This document shows, one piece after another, positions 60,655 to 64,000 of a stretch of 64,000 nt of DNA. The first letter of the stretch is position 1, and the number at the start of each line of letters is the position of its first letter. Source of the stretch: Saccharothrix violaceirubra (GTDB lineage Bacteria; Actinomycetota; Actinomycetes; Mycobacteriales; Pseudonocardiaceae). The position numbers and the translations under genes are program-made. The stretch spans positions 3,286,001-3,350,000 of the forward strand of contig NZ_JACHJS010000001.1 in assembly GCF_014203755.1 (NCBI RefSeq). The letters are read 5' to 3'. Below the pieces are notes generated by a model. The model made no database searches. It had not been told where the DNA came from and worked only from the letters and a program-made list of their open reading frames with translations.

Positions 60655-61618
60655 GCCCACCCCGCAATTGGACGACGACGACCGTGACGTTGTCGTGGCC
60701 GCCCGACTTCAGGGCGACCTCGACCAGTTCCCGCGCGACCTCGACCGGCGTGACGCCGCGCGGCAGCACCTCGAGCAGGTCCTCCGGTTCCGGCAGGTAG
60801 TTCCACAGCCCGTCGCTGCACAGCACCAGCAGGCCCGACACCTCGACCCGGAACGTGACCGTGCGCGGCGCGTCCGTGCCCGAATCCGCGCCCAACCACC
60901 GCGACAGCACGTGCGCGCGCCGGTCGGTGAGCGCCTCCTCCTCGGTCAGCACGCCCTGCGCGACCAACTGCGCCGCCCACGTGTCATCGCTGGTCAGGCA
61001 CGCGGCACCGGCCTGCGCCACCAGGTAGGCGCGGCTGTCGCCCACCCAGCCCACGGTCGCCGAGTCCTCGGTCGCCACCACCGACACGTAGGTGCACGAC
61101 GGCGCCAGCTCCGGCGCCTCGGGCCGGGCCAGCCGGGCGACCGCCGCGTCCGCCGCCACGACCGCGTCCGCGGTGGACCGCTCCGCGTCGCCACCCGACT
61201 GCATCGCGGTCAGCAGCACGTCCAACGCCGTGTCCACGGCCGTCTGCGACGCCTGCTCCGCGCGTTCGGACGACGCCACCCCGTCGCACACCACGGCCGC
61301 CACGCCCCGCCCGCGCACCCGGCCGAACGCCATCGAGTCCTCGTTGCGCCGCCGCCGTCGACCCCGGTCGCTCACCCCGGCCACGCCGGGCAGCGTGAAC
61401 TCGACCCGGTCCCGGCCGCCGCCCCGGGCCAGACCGCACCGCGTGCAGAACGCGTCCCGGTCGAACTCCGTGCCGCCGCACGCGCACCGCGTCGCGGCCG
61501 GCGAGTCCGGTCCGCCCACCGGCGTGCGGCGCACCCGCAGGTTGCGCCCGCACGCCTCGCAGAACCGGTCCTGCGCCGACACCGGCGCCGCGCACTCCGG
61601 GCAGCAGTCCATGATCAC
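60644..61618 (-). CDS. Zinc-ribbon PP2C protein phosphatase
   Basis: A 324-residue protein. Two zinc ribbons at the N terminus: CCPECAAP...FCEACG (about 5-24) and CACGGTEFDRDAFCTRCG (about 44-61). From about 75 a PP2C/PPM domain: GVSDRGRRRRRNEDS, VVCDGVASSERAEQAS, VGWVGDSRAYLV, LLVLCSDGLWNY and SGGHDNVTVVVV, with all metal-binding aspartates. Removes phosphate from Ser/Thr, presumably opposing the adjacent PknG-like kinase. GTG 61618 overlaps the kinase stop; ATG 61612 is two codons later. Confidence 0.93.
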   Translation of the reverse strand: MIMDCCPECAAPVSAQDRFCEACGRNLRVRRTPVGGPDSPAATRCACGGTEFDRDAFCTRCGLARGGGRDRVEFTLPGVAGVSDRGRRRRRNEDSMAFGRVRGRGVAAVVCDGVASSERAEQASQTAVDTALDVLLTAMQSGGDAERSTADAVVAADAAVARLARPEAPELAPSCTYVSVVATEDSATVGWVGDSRAYLVAQAGAACLTSDDTWAAQLVAQGVLTEEEALTDRRAHVLSRWLGADSGTDAPRTVTFRVEVSGLLVLCSDGLWNYLPEPEDLLEVLPRGVTPVEVARELVEVALKSGGHDNVTVVVVQLRGGHGA

Positions 61619-64000
61619 ACCAACGTCCTGGGCCGGACCGCGTTCGCGCGGTCGACGAGCGCGATCCGCTCCTCCGGGGTGTCCGCGTGCCGGGCGAGTT
61701 GCCGGTAGCAGCGCTCCAGTCCGGTGCGCAGACCCGGTTCGTCCAGCGGGAACCCGAGCAGCCGGCCCGGTGGCGGCGGTGTCGAGCGCACGGCGGCCAG
61801 CGCCGCGGCGAGCAGCTCGACGGTGATCTCCGCCCGGCGCTGCGCGTCCAGGTCGAGCCCGGCCAGCCGGGTGCCGGCGGCCAGCACGTCCGACAGCCCG
61901 CCCCCGGCCTGCGCCCGCACCGCCGCGAGCTGCGCGGCCAGGTGGTGGCTCGACGTCGCGGGCACCGAGTGCAGCACGGCCACCGCGCCGTCCCGGTCGT
62001 CGACCGCAAGCAACGCGCGCGCCAGCCCGAACCCGGCACTGACGTAGGACCGGTCGGTGCGCCACACCACCCGGTGGAACGGGGCCGCGTCCTCGCCCGC
62101 CAGCTCCGCGCACGCGGCCAGCGCGAGCTTGGGCGCCGCCTCGCCGGGCAGCAGGTCGCACACCCCGTCGAACAGCTTCCGCGCCCGGTCCGGACGGCCC
62201 GCGACCAGCGCCACCACGCCCCGGTACCAGCGGCCGCGCCAGTCGGCGGGCACGTGGTCGAGTTCCTCGGCGGCCTCCTCCGTGCGCCCGGCCTCGGCCA
62301 GCACGCGGGCCAGCCGCAACCGCACCTCGGTCGTCACGGCCGGTGCCGCGCGCAGCTCGTCGGGATCGCCGGACGCGGTCATGAGGAACGTCGCCGCCGC
62401 GTCGGCCGGGTCGACGTTGGGCACCGGCAGCGCGGCGGCCACCGCGCGGGCGTCGGGCACGCCGTCCGTGCCGAACGCGCGCCGTTCGGGCGTGAACCGC
62501 CGCGACAGGCCCGGCCGCGGCACGTCGTCCTCCTGCGCCAACACCTCCCGCAGCACACCGGTCAACTGCTCGGCCATCTCCTCGGCCGAGGAGAACCGGC
62601 GGCGCGGCTCGCGGTGCGTGGCCCGGACCAGGAACCGGCGCAACGAGTCGTGCCGGTCCAGCAGCGGCACGTCCTCGGGCAGCGACTCCTTGTACGTGGT
62701 GCGGAAGTCGAACCGGAACGTCATCACCGCCAACGCCCGGCCCACCGTGTACAGGTCGGAGGACACCGACGGGCCGGCCTTGCCGATCTCCGGCGCCTGG
62801 TAGCCGATCGTGCCGTAGATCGGGGACTGGCGGTCGTCGACCCGGCGCACCGCGCCCAGGTCGATCAGCTTGAGCTGCTCCTCGGTCTGGATCACGTTGT
62901 CCGGTTTGAAGTCGCAGTACAGCAGGCCGACGTCGTGCAGGTAGCCCAACGCGGGCAGCACCTCCAGCGCGTAGGCGATGGCCTGCGCGGGCGGCAGCGA
63001 CTCGTGTCCGGTGCCGGCCAGCCGCAGGCGGTTGATCATGTCCTTGACCGACGTGCCGCCGGCGTACTCCATGACGATGTAGTCGACGAGTTCGCCGGTG
63101 GCGCGGTCGGCGTGCCGCACGAAGTTGTGGATCTTGACGATGTTCGGGTGCTCCACCTCGGCCAGGAACCGCCGTTCGGCCATGGCCGCGGCCATCGCGT
63201 CCTCGTCGCCGGAGTCCAGCAGGCCCTTGAGCACCACCCACCGGTCGCTCACCGCGTGGTCGGCGGCCAGGTAGATCCAGCCCAGGCCGCCGTGCGCCAG
63301 GCAGCCGAGCACCTCGTACTGGTCGTGCAGCACCTCGCCGGGCACCAGCTTGGGCGTGAACGAGTAGCGGTGCCCGCACTCCGCGCAGAACCCCTCGGCC
63401 CGGCCCGGCCGGCCGTCCCGGCTCCGGCCGACCTGACGTCCGCAGCCGCTGCAATAGCGCTTGGCCTCGGGGACCTCCGGGTCGGTGAGCACGGCGTCCT
63501 TGGGGTCCCGGTAGGGGACCAGCGGCACCTCGACCAGTCCCGCGCCGAGCCGTCCGCGCCCGGCCGACCGGGTCGAGGACCGCCGTGACCGGCTGCCCGC
63601 CGATCCGGAGCCGGTCCGGGGTTCGGGTACCGGTGTCGGCGCGGACCACGCCGAGGTGCCGGGTGCGGTACCGGACGGTCCGGTGGCGGCCCCGACCCCG
63701 GGTCGCGCCGCCGAGCCGGTCGCCGCCGGACCGGTTCCCGTTCCCGACGACGTGCTCCCGTCCGGGCCGGCGGTCCCGGCACCGTTCGCGGCCGATCCCG
63801 TACCGACCGGCCCCGGACCCGTCGAGCCGGCACCGGACACCGCGGACGGACCGCCGCCGGCGGATCCGGTGCCCGCCGATCCACCCGCACCGGACCCGAG
63901 CGGGCCGGTTCCGGCGGCGGCCGGCGGCGGGGCCTCCATGCCGCAGCGGTCGCAGAACCCGTCCCCGTCGATCGTCCCGTCGCAGCCCGACCGGGCGCAC
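61615..64000 (-). CDS. pknG: PknG-type serine/threonine kinase (5' end cut)
   Basis: At least 794 residues are visible; the start lies beyond the window. The first visible residues form a zinc ribbon (CDGTIDGDGFCDRCG), then an unusually long Gly/Ser/Thr/Pro/Ala linker of about 110 residues, a rubredoxin-like site CSGCG...FCAECG, and the kinase: glycine loop LAHGGLGWIYLA, Lys in VVLKGLLD, catalytic YCDFKPDN, metal IDLGAVRR. The C-terminal 300 residues are TPR-like. In mycobacteria PknG controls GarA and glutamate metabolism. The catalytic loop has CDFKPDN instead of HRDLKPEN, as in PknG. First gene of the kinase-phosphatase-VWA-FHA operon as far as seen. Confidence 0.94.
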   Translation of the reverse strand, partial: CARSGCDGTIDGDGFCDRCGMEAPPPAAAGTGPLGSGAGGSAGTGSAGGGPSAVSGAGSTGPGPVGTGSAANGAGTAGPDGSTSSGTGTGPAATGSAARPGVGAATGPSGTAPGTSAWSAPTPVPEPRTGSGSAGSRSRRSSTRSAGRGRLGAGLVEVPLVPYRDPKDAVLTDPEVPEAKRYCSGCGRQVGRSRDGRPGRAEGFCAECGHRYSFTPKLVPGEVLHDQYEVLGCLAHGGLGWIYLAADHAVSDRWVVLKGLLDSGDEDAMAAAMAERRFLAEVEHPNIVKIHNFVRHADRATGELVDYIVMEYAGGTSVKDMINRLRLAGTGHESLPPAQAIAYALEVLPALGYLHDVGLLYCDFKPDNVIQTEEQLKLIDLGAVRRVDDRQSPIYGTIGYQAPEIGKAGPSVSSDLYTVGRALAVMTFRFDFRTTYKESLPEDVPLLDRHDSLRRFLVRATHREPRRRFSSAEEMAEQLTGVLREVLAQEDDVPRPGLSRRFTPERRAFGTDGVPDARAVAAALPVPNVDPADAAATFLMTASGDPDELRAAPAVTTEVRLRLARVLAEAGRTEEAAEELDHVPADWRGRWYRGVVALVAGRPDRARKLFDGVCDLLPGEAAPKLALAACAELAGEDAAPFHRVVWRTDRSYVSAGFGLARALLAVDDRDGAVAVLHSVPATSSHHLAAQLAAVRAQAGGGLSDVLAAGTRLAGLDLDAQRRAEITVELLAAALAAVRSTPPPPGRLLGFPLDEPGLRTGLERCYRQLARHADTPEERIALVDRANAVRPRTLV

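Noticed and set aside
1..64000. tRNA or rRNA genes
   Set aside because: No cloverleaf with a GGTTCGAATCC-type T-arm or rRNA-like conserved block was found in the intergenic regions.

Overview
The window is about 72% GC with dense genes, GTG starts, many leaderless or ATGA/GTGA-coupled genes, mycothiol-type arsenate reductase, RbpA, PknG and a Ppm1/Lnt pair. This points to an actinomycete chromosome, most likely of the order Pseudonocardiales (Saccharothrix/Actinosynnema-like); the order is an inference from family content. No tRNA, rRNA, CRISPR array or intact insertion sequence was seen.

Layout. 1-10.6 kb: a membrane-anchored NACHT-type NTPase, a flavin-dependent monooxygenase divergent from a MarR regulator, a DUF3995 membrane protein with a small P-loop kinase, a secreted PIG-L deacetylase with a beta-propeller, a TetR/14-TM exporter operon, a 2H phosphoesterase and CutA. 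10.9-20.6 kb: TetR, a cytochrome P450, an RND pump, an MFS exporter, an F420/flavin-type oxidoreductase, a SnoaL-like protein and its TetR with twin palindromic operators.

20.5-30.8 kb holds a lysine-degradation set like that of lysine fermenters: KamA (lysine 2,3-aminomutase) at 20.5-21.9 kb, then an operon kdd - amidohydrolase - kamD - kamE - kal. A 14-base motif is shared upstream of kamA and of kdd, suggesting co-regulation. Between them lie FxsA, an unknown coiled-coil protein, a methyltransferase/TetR pair and an unknown small protein. The cleavage enzyme Kce is not in the window.

30.9-39.6 kb is an arsenic island: an ArsR-arsenate reductase fusion, an aquaglyceroporin (AqpS-like), ArsC, an ArsO-like flavoprotein, a frameshifted and internally deleted MFS gene, a second flavoprotein with a Cys-rich tail, and an ArsR-GNAT (ArsN-like) fusion. 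A DrrAB-like ABC exporter with its own regulator sits inside it.

39.6-48.5 kb: a gene-poor stretch with GATC-centred repeats, a TetR/DUF4386 pair around a symmetric operator, a GntR and a TetR side by side, PspC, Lnt-Ppm1, RbpA with a sigma-R-like promoter, and Nudix/thymidine kinase. 48.5-58.5 kb: an unknown HTH regulator with a small membrane protein, a 970-base intergenic stretch with 10-base iterons, Rrf2 and PadR regulators, a UMF1-type MFS, GDPD, a VOC protein, a GntR-TetR fusion regulator divergent from an FAD monooxygenase, and MarR. 58.8-64 kb: a phospho-signalling operon pknG - PP2C - VWA - FHA, in which kinase, phosphatase and phospho-reader each carry paired zinc ribbons; pknG runs off the right edge.
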